A stretch of 31,959 bases of DNA from Chara braunii (GCA_003427395.1 BFEA01000777.1:418040-449998), one strand, 5' to 3'. Counted from the stretch's first letter, positions 21,701-31,156 are shown. The notes: a model not told the origin generated them from the sequence alone. Translations and numbers: made by a program.

Positions 21701-22971
21701 TCGGCAAAGCCTGGCTCAAAGTCGGGGTGGCGAGAATAGCAGACCTCTGGGACTTACAGACCAAGGACTGGCAGCAGGAGGCGGCGCTGCTTAAGCAGCT
21801 GGATGGCCAAACGCATAAGAAGGAACGGCTACACCGCATCAAGCAGGCGATCTCGGGGATATGGGTGGACGCTCTCAGAACGATGCAGAGTTTTGACAGG
21901 GAATGGGTGACGCTCAGATCTGAAGACCCGGTCCGCCTGCTATTCCAGATCACGACGTGCGTTGGCGAGACCTGGTTGGTGGCTGAAGCCTGGGAGAACC
22001 CTCCCTCCGACACTTCCTTCGGACACCCCTTGGTTCGCGCCCCGAGCAGGGATGGGTGGGTCCCCCGGGACCTCGTCAGACCAGTCTCGGTGGTCACGGA
22101 CAGGAAAGGCCTCGCCCGGGTCACCCACCACGTCTTCTGCCCGGATAGGTGCCCAGCCCAGCTGGCGGTCGATCCGGCTATGTGGACCTGGAGGAAGAAA
22201 GGCCTCCAACGCCACGACCTCCCGCTGCATCAAGTGTCCACCAAAGTTATCTACAGAACGCTATCCGCTCCCTACCGAATGGACCAGGAACTCCAATATC
22301 GTTGGGCCAGAAGGGGATGGCTTACGGGGACCTCCACAAGAAAATGGTCTCCTGCCGCATGGAAGTCCATGGCCAGCCGCCTTCAAACGCTCCCCAATCT
22401 GAAGCATGCAGGGCTCCTCTGGCTAAACATACCCCTGGCGCTCCTGACGAACCAGTGGATTGCGAAGCGCTCATCTTACTCAGATGGGATATGCCCGCAT
22501 TGTGCTGCGGAATGTGAGGACATCCCCCACATGTGGAGTGGGTGGCCCCCGCAACAACAATTTTGGCAGTGGTGGAAGCAGGAGGTGGGGGGAGATATTG
22601 ACGAGATGCCTCCGGATGAGTGGGCCGACTGTCTGCTGGTCGGTCCGGTCTTCAGAGACCCCCCCATTCGAGGCCAACGGGCGTATGCTATCGAGATCAT
22701 TAGAGCGGCCTTCCTGGGAGCGGTCTGGGCACTCAGAACACAGCTCATCTTTCAACGGCGCCCTCCCACCTTTGCGGCCCTGAGGGCGATGAGCCTCACC
22801 AATCTTCGAATGGCCATTGCTGCAGATATCAAAAGGAAATCGGCTGCGGCGTGGCCTCTGCTCAAGCAAACTTGGGCGCCATACTCCAAACTCGTGCATA
22901 TTCACGATCAGCCTGGGTCCTGGGAATGGACCCCTGACGTGGGGACCTGCCCCTCGGGCGAATCACAGTAA
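18717..22971 (+). pseudogene. ORF2 of 28S-A: endonuclease, reverse transcriptase, zinc finger; broken by stops
   Basis: This encodes the target-nicking and copying enzyme. ATG 18717 starts MTQLLRVASLNVRGLGG. The endonuclease keeps all motifs: SLNVRG, QETK, IGDLN, SRID, RSDHK (to about 19440). RT follows, with NWRPISLLSASYK, TGFIPGRR, motif A LLDFEKAYD (near 20560), RQGCPLSP and the catalytic FADD (near 20865). The C-terminal zf-RVT-like finger reads CPHC then PHMW (near 22495-22540), but its last Cys is Trp (18S-A has C). Stops: TGA 19500, TAA 19830, TAG 21253, TAG 21544. A frame change plus two stops near 20755-20785 hits a block that otherwise aligns to 18S-A. Compared with 18S-A, 8 residues are deleted near 21400. 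Three stops (19500, 21253, 21544) replace a Trp codon, consistent with G-to-A decay. The C-terminal tail to 22971 is intact (ends CPSGESQ). Confidence 0.92.
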
Positions 22972-23822
22972 GGGGACAGCCAATGGCAGCTGGAAGAGTG
23001 CACTTCCGTCTGGTCCAATTACGGTCAGGCTAGCAAGGGAGGAGGAAAGGAGAACACAAATTTTGTAGGACTGCACTGATATTACGAAACTGACCTATGG
23101 CCTAGAGGGGGACGACTCGGGCGGTGTGGGCGGGTTGAGAAAAGGACAGGAAGTCTGGTCTCCCGCGACTAGGAATGGGAGTTTGATAGGATTTGTGATT
23201 AGAAGTACCTTAAGCCCGGTAGGTGTCATAGTGAGAACCCGTTATAGAACCATGGGAAGTTGGCTAGAGGAGAAAAACTGGAAAAGAAATTCATAGAAAC
23301 TTAATAGAAGGAAGGAAAGCATTGCATTGTATGGAAATAGTGAAAGACGGTAGAGGTCGTACGGCCCCGAAAGGGAAAATCTTTGCCTCGCTCGGGTGAG
23401 AATAGACGGACCGAGGTGGGCATAGAGGAGGGAATGGGGTATGACCCAACAGATTGAGTACTTTTGATGATTGATGTGGTAACCCTCGGGGGGAGTGAGG
23501 GGCTTGCCTCTAGGCATCGCAGGTCTCGCCTCCCCTGAAAACCCCCTCTGTGACTGGGTGCTAACGCTTCCCGACAGAGGGGGCCTCAGGGGCGGCCAAC
23601 CTGAATATGTGCCCCCAGGCCAACCCCGGCGCAGGCGCCACTGACTTTGGGCAGTGGCGATACCCCCGTTGCTCCTTTTGTTGCTTATCTCTATCTGTAC
23701 TCTGGGACGCTGGGCCCGATTCCCAGCAGGTGTTGCTCCCCACCAATAGATTGGAGCCTTCCCCCAGGTGCTACCGATAGCTACTGTTACCAGTATCGTT
23801 ACCACCATCGGGGGATGCTTGG
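22972..23822 (+). other. 3' UTR of 28S-A with a cluster of hairpins
   Basis: About 850 bp between the ORF2 stop and the poly(A). Three perfect-stem hairpins lie in the last 300 bp. The first is a 10-bp stem CCCCCTCTGT/ACAGAGGGGG (23542-23551 with 23574-23583), extended by CCCCTGA/TCAGGGG (23532-23538 with 23586-23592). The second is CGCCACTG/CAGTGGCG (23636-23643 with 23652-23659). The third is GCTGGG/CCCAGC (23709-23714 with 23722-23727). Structured 3' ends are often recognised by the RT of stringent LINEs. The long open frame on the opposite strand across this region is incidental. Confidence 0.7.
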
Positions 23823-23847
23823 AAAAAAAAAAAAAAAAAAAAAAAAC

Positions 23848-23885
23848 AAACAAACTGTGAGAGCACGAATACAAACTGTGAGAGC
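23848..23885 (+). repeat. Duplicated 28S target between 28S-A and 28S-B
   Basis: After the poly(A), ACAAACTGTGAGAGCA occurs twice 21 bp apart (near 23850 and 23871), the second preceded by CGAAT. Canonical 28S reads CGAATACAAACCGTGAAAGC here. These are two short copies of the 28S target immediately downstream of the AGTACGA break at 13247. They mark the 3' junction of 28S-A and the 5' junction of 28S-B. Confidence 0.82.
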
Positions 23886-23953
23886 AAGAGCAGAGCGGAG
23901 AGTGAGAAGGCGCGTAGGGGTGATGGCGTAGGGTATAATCATATAGGGCGTAG

Positions 23954-24593
23954 GTTGACGTGGCGAAGGAAGCGGTAGACGCGGGAGACACGTGAAATCG
24001 TGCCGATCCGCCGATGGTGGCAAATGGTGACAGGAGATGAGGAAGGGGTGAAGTTGACGGCGACGTGAAGGAAGCGGTCGACGCGGGAGACACATGAAAT
24101 CGTGAAGATACTCCGATGGTGGAGACGGCGGCAGGCGACGAGGAAGAGGTGAAGTTCACGGTGGTAGGAGACGCGGAAGGGGTGTAGGTTGCTGCAGCGC
24201 TGGAAGCGGTGATGGAATAAATGTGTAAGAAGGGCTGCGATGAGTGCGCGGGATAGTGACGATAGTACGACGGTAACAAAACAGCGCGCCGTGGAAGGCT
24301 GTAAAGGGGTACGAGCGATGGCAACGAAAACGTGATGGCGCGACGGCAGGAGAATCGGACGCGGACTGCGATAAAGGCACACATGGAATAATGACGGCAT
24401 GGTGGTGGGCTAGTGGTGGCGGCGGAAGAATTGGGCGTGGAGATACGTTGAATAGTGACGGCGTGACGGTGAGTAGTGACGGCGCGATGGTGGGACGGGA
24501 GAATTAGTCGCGGGCTGTGATAAAGACATACATGGAATAATGACGGCACGGTGGTGGGCTAGTGGTGACGGCGGAAGAATTGGTCGTGGAGAC
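23954..24593 (+). repeat. Tandem repeats in the 5' leader of 28S-B
   Basis: Two repeat sets are present. The first is a ~100-bp unit starting GTTGACG at 23954 and 24053, with a partial third start (GTTCACGG) at 24154; each contains GAAGGAAGCGGT and GCGGGAGACAC. The second is a ~145-149-bp unit starting at 24334 and 24478, with ACATGGAATAATGACGGC at 24381 and 24530, ending near 24593. Tandem repeats in a LINE 5' UTR commonly carry promoter function, but that is inference here. Up to about 25030 no gene is seen; a motif GCAGACGGA-GAGAAA-CGGGGTG recurs near 24873 and 25130. Confidence 0.8.
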
Positions 24594-25033
24594 GCACGGA
24601 CGAAGTATAAGTGGAGACACGGCGACGGAAAAGATACGTGAGGAGCCGCAGGGGGGGAAGGATGTGACGGCACTGGAAGTCGGACGGGACGCGTGAGCAG
24701 AAGAAGCGACAGGCAGTGGAGTAGGGGAGGAGATGACACGAGAGGTTGATAGAGAGCGGAGATGCGGACGACAGAGTCCAGGGGATGGTGTGGATGATAG
24801 GTGGCGGAACGTGAGGCGGAAGCAACAGACGGAGAAATCGGGGCACAACCATTGGTGATAATAAGGGAACTATGGCAGACGGATGCGAGAAATCGGGGTG
24901 TGGCCAGTGACGACATCAAGCATACAACAGAAAGTCAACGGCCTCAGCTAACGATTACTGAGAGGGGAGAACGAATCGCGTTGAGAGAACGACTAGGGAT
25001 GACTGGTCACAGGCGGAGGGACTCGGGCAGGAA

Positions 25034-25905
25034 TTGAGGCAAATCATTGGTGGTGACTGTGGAAGACGGACGGTTGTAGGCGGAAGTGAACGAGCGAGAA
25101 ATCGGGGCGGCAGCTACAAGCAACCACGGCAGACGGAAGTGAGAAAGCGGGGTGCGACCATTGGCGTCATCGAGGCGTTGTGGACAGCCCTGTCACAGGC
25201 CTGGCGAATAGTGATAGTGGACGTAGGCAGAAGTGTATTGTGGATCCTCACTTGGACAGTGGCATATATATGCTGTAGACAAATACTTGGGATAGGAAAC
25301 CGGGTAGTAGTGTGGTGGGAATTACTCACTACTCGGGGATGGATTGACTGGTTGGCGGCCCTCGCGGTATGGGTGGAGATTGGACGAAGGGGAGGAATCC
25401 AACAAATCTGGATCTCCACGGTTGGGCGATGGCTAACGAGACGGGAGCAGCGAAGGTTGGAAGCTCAGATTAGCTGGTTAAGACGTAGAATATAACAGGA
25501 GGAGAGGTGGTTGAGAGCATTTGACCCTAACTGGCACACTGACCAATATCGGACGTCTTCCTCACAGGGGGAGCAGCTGCAAACGCGCAGCCCCCCCCCT
25601 CCAACCCCAGTGGGGCTTGCCTCCTCGTCCGTAGAACCGCCGGGTTGGAGGACCGGCCGCCGTTGCCGTCGGAGACGAAGGCACGGAGTGGCCCCCACGG
25701 CAGCTGCTAGAGTAGAAGCGAAAGGCAAGGCCCCGATCAACCCCTCCCCTCAGGAGTCGGCTAGAAGGAAGGGATACGCTAGTGAACCAACTAGAGCAAC
25801 AGAACTCCCATCCTCATCTGCGACAAGACCGAATAACCGTGGTCGGCTGGGATACTACACTGACAGTGACCCGTCTGATTCCACGGGAGAGACAACGGCC
25901 TTGCG
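25034..25905 (+). pseudogene. Trp-rich hydrophobic leader ORF of 28S-B
   Basis: The main open part, 25034-25495, encodes IEALWTALSQAWRIVIVD, SVLWILTWTVAYICCRQILG, VVVWWELLTTRGWIDWLAAL, VEIGRRGGIQQIW and REQRRLEAQISWL. After a TAA at 25493 the same frame continues QEERWLRAFDPNWH, an Arg-rich block (RRCRRRRRHG) and RGRLGYYTDSDPSDS. The homologue in 28S-A is open at this TAA (GAA there) but has stops elsewhere, so the original protein spanned both halves. Trp content is striking, and two or three hydrophobic stretches could contact membranes or pack in a core. The start is uncertain: similarity to 28S-A begins near 25165. The family is not recognised. Confidence 0.7.
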
Positions 25906-25910
25906 AAGCA

Positions 25911-28900
25911 ATGAGGAGAGTCTAGAAAGCGGCGCTGACTCGCACCTTCGTGGAGGACCCCACAGCGTACCCCAAGCAAGCAAACGGAGAGTGCACGCTA
26001 TGGCTGGGCGAAAAGGTGGCTAAGGCCCAGATAACCTACCTGCGGGCTCACGTCATCCTGATGTGCTTTGAAGGTCCGCTCAAGGATTTCTCCGCCAAAA
26101 CGAAGAGGGAATGGGTAAAGGATTGGGAAGTGGTGAGCTGGCCGAAGAAAGGCTAGGGGGGCCACTTGGGGCGCTTAACAATAGAGAGCAACGCAGCGGC
26201 CTTCTATTGGGCGCCAACAGTGGATCTGCGGAATTGGTTGCTCTATGAGAAGCAACGAGAGGCTATGACAGTGGGGGAACGCATATACTATATCCGCTTC
26301 AAACCCTGGATGACCCCCAAGGAACTGGAATGGACGAAGCTTCAGGAAAGAAGGGCGAATCCCTGGGTTAGATTCGTCCAACCCCCTCCCATGGCTGCTC
26401 TCTCCCTCAAACAGTTCGCGGAAGCCTTCTTTGGTGCTGTCAAAAACCAGCAAGGGAAGTGGACGACAGATGCGGAAGGTAAGGAATCGGTGCACTTTGA
26501 CCTGCAACCGCCGCTCAAGAGCCAGGCCCTGGAGCGCTTCTCAATGGCCCAAGCGTACTACGGTCGACCTGAGATAAGATGTGTTACTAGTGAGACGCTG
26601 TGGTGCGAAAACTGCCACAAACATGGCCATCTGGCGGAAGCGGGAAGATGCCTGACGCAGGCGGAAACCAAGGAAGAAATGAATTACCGAGAACACCGTC
26701 TTAAGAACGACCCTGGCCTGCCGGAGGATGAGCATACGGAGATTGCGGCGTGGGCGCACTTCGAAAGCGAATACGATCAGATAATCTTCGCTGAAATTAC
26801 CATGAACGACAACCTTGGGGATCTGAAGGAGGTGGGGAATGTAGCCCTCGTACCAAGCCAGAAGAAAGTGCCTCATCTGGAGATACGAGCGGGGGCGGGA
26901 CACGTGGAACGGCAATCGAAGGCTGGACAGAAGTCACCGCAGCCGAAGCAAGCACAGAGGAGAGAGGACATGCCGAAACGGGCGCTGGGGCAGGCGCCCC
27001 AACCAGCAGTAGAAAGGAAGGGTGTGGAGGACAGGCGACAGGAACCTTCCCCGCAGGACGAGGATCGAAGCGCCAAACCGCAAAGTTGGAAAGGCGAGAG
27101 GGAGGAACCGCCGAAAGAAGAATGGGCCAAAGGGCTGGAACGGCGGCACCGCGCAACAATTGGAATGGTCGCTGACGAAGCGCCAGGAGCAGTAAGCCGG
27201 CAAACAGCGGAACTAGGAGACGGAGAAACTTACAGACGCCGGGAGAACGCAAAGACAGCAGGAAAGAGTGATATGGAGATAGACCTGAGAGGGCAAGAAG
27301 AGGAGAGTGGACTAAAACAATCGGGAGTACAGCAGCAAACCCTGGACGAAAACCGAGAGGTCAAGAGCAAAGAGAGGAGGGCAGAAGACCCGACTACTCC
27401 GCAAGGCCTGCTGTCTGGGAGGGCAAAGGCACCAGGGATAAGCGATATGGAGGTAGATCTCAGAGGGCAAGAAGAGGAGATTGGACCAAAGCAGCTGGGA
27501 GTACAGCAGCTAACCCTGGGCGAAAATCATGAGGTCAACGGCAAACGATTGAAAGAGAGGAGGGCTGATGACCTGACTACTGTGCAAGGACTGACGATCG
27601 GGAGGAGCAACCGACCAGGGAGTGGCGACGGAGACAAGAACCAGCAGAGGATGGCGGGCCGGAGGACACAAGGGGGATGGTGTTCAGGATCTGTTCAAGA
27701 GGCAAGGCGATCGGAGGAAGACCTCCTGAGGACCTCCGAAAAACAGATGGTGGAGAAAGACAAAGTGGAAGGGGGGCGATGGCCCGGTGCACTCTCAGAT
27801 TCTGCAAGGACTGAACGATCTTCGCATGGAAAAGCCCCATCAGTCAACACTGACTCCACCTAAGAACCAAGCGTGGCTCGAACACGAGGCAAGGCAGGAA
27901 ATCGAGTCGCTCTGGGACGCCAGCATGGAAGAACCACAATTTTCGTTGGTGGGGAAAAAGAGAAGCAGGGCACGGAAAAAGACGAGGGTGGCTCTTTCTG
28001 GAGCGTCGGCACAGGAAACGAGTGCATCGGAAACGGAAAACCTAAAGCGTCAGAGACCCCTCCTGAGCACGCCAATCAACCAACCTCACACACCCACAGC
28101 TACGAAGACGCCAGAGCAACAGACCAATGTGGGGCCCGAAGAACAGGCGGATCCGGATCCCGGCACGGCATGGGCCAACCCCCTTGTCCTCAGCAGCTCT
28201 GCCTCCCTCTCGCTTCACCCCATCCAGCCTCGGGCACAACAAGGACTGAAGGAGATTGATCAACTGCAGCTGGACGAGATGGAACTCATGGAATTCCAGA
28301 GGGTGGAGGAGGAGGAGGAGAACCCGGGACAGATACAACAAGCAGAAGAGAATCGAGCATTCAACGATATACATGTGCAACGCATGCTGGTGCTGGACGG
28401 CAGGTTTGACGAGCTTCGACAGCAAGACCGCCTCCGAATTGTCCCCCTTGTACTGCGTATATGGGAGGCCAAGCTCCAGATATTGTTGCGCCAAGCGCAA
28501 AAGGAGACCAGACTGCCGACCATCCCGTTCCTCAAATTCGTCGGCCACCCCTCCATTCAAAAGGCGATGGCAATGGCGGAGAAATGGCTTGGCCCGGACT
28601 GTGACGTGCTGCCCATGAAGGGCGTGTCAGCGATCCGACTGCTATTACGACCAGAAACTGGGGAGAGCCTTGGAGCATATTGCTTTATGCTCCGAGCGGA
28701 ATCACAGAACCATGTGGCCCAAGCTGCAGCCCCCCGGTTGGAATGGGCAGATTTGGAGCCTCTCACGGTAGACCTTCCGAATACGGACGAAACTTCCACC
28801 ACGCATGAAGAGACAATTGGTATCCTCGCCCTCCTCAACAAACGACTTCCCGAGAACAAGAGATTCACGCACGCATCATTCATCACGGACCCCGAAACAT

Positions 28901-29001
28901 GGCTTCGGGGACCGCGGCAGGGAGGAAGGCAATCGTCTCACACAATTCGCTACGGGAACACCAGTCTCTCTCGTCTGCGCGGTAAGGCGGCTAGACTGTG
29001 A
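25911..29001 (+). pseudogene. ORF1 of 28S-B: DUF4283-like, zinc knuckle and a novel C-terminal domain
   Basis: An RNA-binding-type LINE ORF1. From ATG 25911 it reads MRRV, stop (TAG 25923), KAALTRTFVEDPTAYP, CTLWLGEKVAKAQITYL, stop (TAG 26154, where 28S-A has CAA), NAAAFYWAP and YYIRFKPWMTPKELEW. The zinc knuckle is WCENCHKHGHLAEAGRC (near 26600-26650). A long charged linker with a 174-bp internal duplication ends at TAA 27861. The C-terminal part is in the next frame, from ATG 27787 (MHSQILQGLNDL) to 29001, with KKRSRARKKTR, NPLVLSSSASLSL and the shared domain FNDIHVQRMLVLDGRFDEL, IQKAMAMAEKWLG, LGAYCFMLRAESQN and GILALLNKRLP. That last part is intact here. The two frames overlap by about 75 bp, but the direction of the frame change differs from 28S-A, which argues against programmed frameshifting. 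About 100 bp ahead of EAMRRV are deleted relative to 28S-A. Confidence 0.86.
27267..27615 (+). repeat. 174-bp (58-codon) tandem duplication in the ORF1 linker of 28S-B
   Basis: The unit starts SDMEIDLRGQEEE at 27267 and SDMEVDLRGQEEE at 27441. Each continues GVQQ-TL-EN-EV then ERRA-D-TT-QGL. The repeat is in frame and keeps the reading frame open. 28S-A lacks this duplication and has a different one, so each arose after the copies diverged. Confidence 0.85.
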
Positions 29002-29046
29002 AGGTAAGGCGGCTGGATTGTGAAGCTAAGGCGGCTGGACTGTGAC
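28981..29046 (+). repeat. Three 22-bp tandem repeats at the ORF1 stop of 28S-B
   Basis: Three contiguous 22-bp units, 28981-29002, 29003-29024 and 29025-29046, share TAAGGCGGCT-GA-TGTGA. The first unit contains the ORF1 stop codon (28999-29001). Confidence 0.88.
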
Positions 29047-30604
29047 TGATCCACATGAGAACGCTGGCGGGAACACCACTGCGTATTGAGCCAACGGCTC
29101 TTGAGATAGACAATGGTTACGCTGACTCGCTAGACACCGCGGTGACAACACTGCCCGTCTGCGTTACCTGAACGGGGTAGGACAAATGGAAGTCTATGGG
29201 ATCGGGTAAAATAGTACAGAATAGATCTGTAAACAAACTGCGGAAGCANTTAGACAATACCTCATGGCTATGGCTGTAAATACGTGATTAGCGTTGGCTG
29301 GACTATGTTGTAAATACTCGATTAGCGNTGAATGGACAGTGCAGGGCAAATAGCTTCTGGGAGGATGCCTATCGGATTGGGCAATTCAGTAGAGAATAGG
29401 TTTGTGCAATAGCCGGGAAAGCACTTAGAAGACGCCCTATGGCTATATTTGTCAATCCGCGACGAGGAAATGGGACTGTGTATGGCAAATGGGTCTTGGG
29501 GTAGATGTCTGTGGGATTGGGTAATTCAGTAAAGAATAGATTCCTAAATTTCCTGTGTAAACACTTAGGAAGTATCCTGTGGCCATCGCTCTGAATACGT
29601 GAAGAGAGAATTGACTATAGAAGGAAATTTGCGTTGCGCAAACAGGACGGTGCAGGGCAATTGGTTTTTTTTTTTTTGGAGAAGACGCCTGTGGGATTGA
29701 AAGATCCAATAGGGAACGCATTTGTAAATCAACTGTGCAAGCTTTAGAAAGTACCCCTTGGCTGCTGTTGTAAATACGCGTCCAGACAATCGACTACAGT
29801 ATANGCGNTGTATTGGGCCCGGACTCGTCTACTGAACCCGAACAGGGTATAGTTGTGAACACCAGTCGATGCAATACAGTGCAGGACAGAAAACAGGGCA
29901 ATTGGATTTAAGGTGACAACTAAGGGACCGAGTGCCTAGGACGGGTGAATAAAATGGGATTTGGAGGGACACGGGCTGGGCATGGGCGTACTGAAACCCA
30001 CTAGGTTATGGATACACAGAACAGATCCGGTAATAGGTACTACTCATCTAAGTAAGCCGATTGACCGGAGACTCGACAGCGGATAGGCCTGTAATGACAA
30101 CTTGAAGCCATACTAGGGCCAATCGGATGTATTCCGACATAGGTGGTAAATAAAAGATATAGGTATGAGTGATCTAAGAGACAACGACCTACAAACAAGG
30201 CTTTCCGAGCTAGGAACGATCTACGCCACGCAGAAAACTGTAACATAGCTCTAAAAGATTGACACTTCGAGATAATAGATACCTGAGTGGTTGATAACGG
30301 GACGTCACGAGTTCAACTGTCATGCTTTCTCTGAACTGTGCTCCATGGGGCGTCTGGGACTGCTGTGTATGATGGGACAAAATGGGAGATTTGGATTGCT
30401 ATATGAACTAAGAGGAAATGTCTAAATGACTTTGAAAGAACCTGGTTGGCATGATGACAGGAAATNTGNACCCTGNTGNTGAAGCAAACTGAGTGGAATG
30501 NTGACAGGAAATCATNTGTTTAAGATGCATGGCAGGAAACAATCTGTTTAATGTGGAGCAGATAGGACGTCGTTTCGAACANAGNTGAATTAGACTGACC
30601 GGAA
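29002..30604 (+). repeat. Inter-ORF spacer of 28S-B with degenerate tandem repeats
   Basis: A 1.6-kb non-coding stretch. Four diverged repeat units of about 140-180 bp are marked by the motif TGGGATTGGGTAATTCAGTA-AGAATAG, seen in variant form near 29196, 29370, 29511 and 29691. Units also share TGCAGGGCAA and TGTAAATACG segments. A 12-nt T run lies near 29664-29675. Many N bases cluster here and just before ORF2 (29249, 29328, 29804-29809, 30467-30585), as expected if several similar copies were merged. No gene is seen. Confidence 0.72.
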
Positions 30605-31019
30605 ATGCAGCCCTCAGCGCTCCTTAGGATTGCGTCCCTCAACGTCCGAGGATTAGGACCGCCTCCTTCCGCCCCAAATGGAAAGAGATCAAAGGACTGA
30701 TAGATAGAGACAAAATCCAAATCCTGTGCCTGCAAGAGACCAAACTTGCAGAAAGCAGGTTGACGGACGGGATGCTCCCCCCAGTGCAGGCCCCTTTCCA
30801 AGCCTGCACCGGCCGTAGGTACGTCAGCAGGAGTCGCCATTCTTTGTACTAAGTACTTCAAAGGCCAGGTGCTCGACTTCTTTGTAGATACGGCTGGACG
30901 CTGGGCTTGGATATACATTGAAATGCTGCGAGAAAGAGCGCTAATTGCCACTGTGTACGGACCAACAGACCTTCAGGACAAACGCTCCTTCTGGAAAGGA
31001 CTGGCACCTAACCTCCCGG
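30605..31019 (+). pseudogene. ORF2 of 28S-B, N-terminal endonuclease fragment
   Basis: ATG 30605 starts MQPSALLRIASLNVRGLG. After a frameshift near 30655 the homology continues with FRPKWKEIKGLIDRDKIQ and LCLQETKLAESRLTDG. After another near 30810 it continues with GVAILCTKYFKGQVLDFF, GRWAWIYIEML and ERALIATVYGPTDLQ. The fragment ends after KGLAPNLP, just before the expected IGDLN catalytic motif, where 28S rRNA sequence takes over. The remaining open codons to the TGA near 31054 are read from rRNA and are not LINE protein. It aligns to 28S-A ORF2 residues 1 to about 135. Confidence 0.85.
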
Positions 31020-31096
31020 TTGCGATGGTCCAAACGGATGTTGACGCAATGTGATTTCTGCCCAGTGTTGTGAATGTCAAAGTGAAGAGATTCAAC

Positions 31097-31156
<60 letters not shown>

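Larger units (their letters stand above)
13248..23846 (+). mobile_element. 28S-targeted LINE (28S-A), about 10.6 kb
   Basis: A plus-strand non-LTR retrotransposon inserted at AGTACGA/ATACAAACC of 28S, in sense with the rRNA. In order it holds about 190 bp of 5' sequence, a Trp-rich open frame (13434-14129), ORF1 (14259-17696), a ~1.0-kb spacer with degenerate repeats, ORF2 (18717-22971), an ~850-bp 3' UTR rich in hairpins and a 24-nt poly(A) (23823-23846). It is followed by two short 28S target copies. The 5' leader is much shorter than in 28S-B (about 1.1 kb), so it is probably 5'-truncated. No target copy precedes it, so the left junction may include a small deletion. All ORFs carry stops or frameshifts. 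Confidence 0.9.
23886..31019 (+). mobile_element. Second 28S-targeted LINE (28S-B), 3' part missing
   Basis: A relative of 28S-A in the same orientation, starting directly after a 28S target copy. It has a ~1.1-kb 5' leader with tandem repeats, the Trp-rich ORF, ORF1 to 29001, a 1.6-kb repeat-rich spacer and the first ~140 codons of ORF2. It then stops abruptly at about 31019, where 28S sequence resumes at GTTGCGATGG. Most of ORF2 and the 3' UTR are missing, so this is a rearrangement junction, not a normal insertion end. Because the leader is longer than in 28S-A, this copy better represents the family's 5' end. Confidence 0.85.

Noticed and set aside
23242-24549. 435-codon minus-strand open frame rich in Ser, Pro, His and Tyr
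   Set aside because: It is antisense to the 28S-A 3' UTR and 28S-B leader, includes a Phe run from the poly(A), crosses two element boundaries and is repeat-driven.
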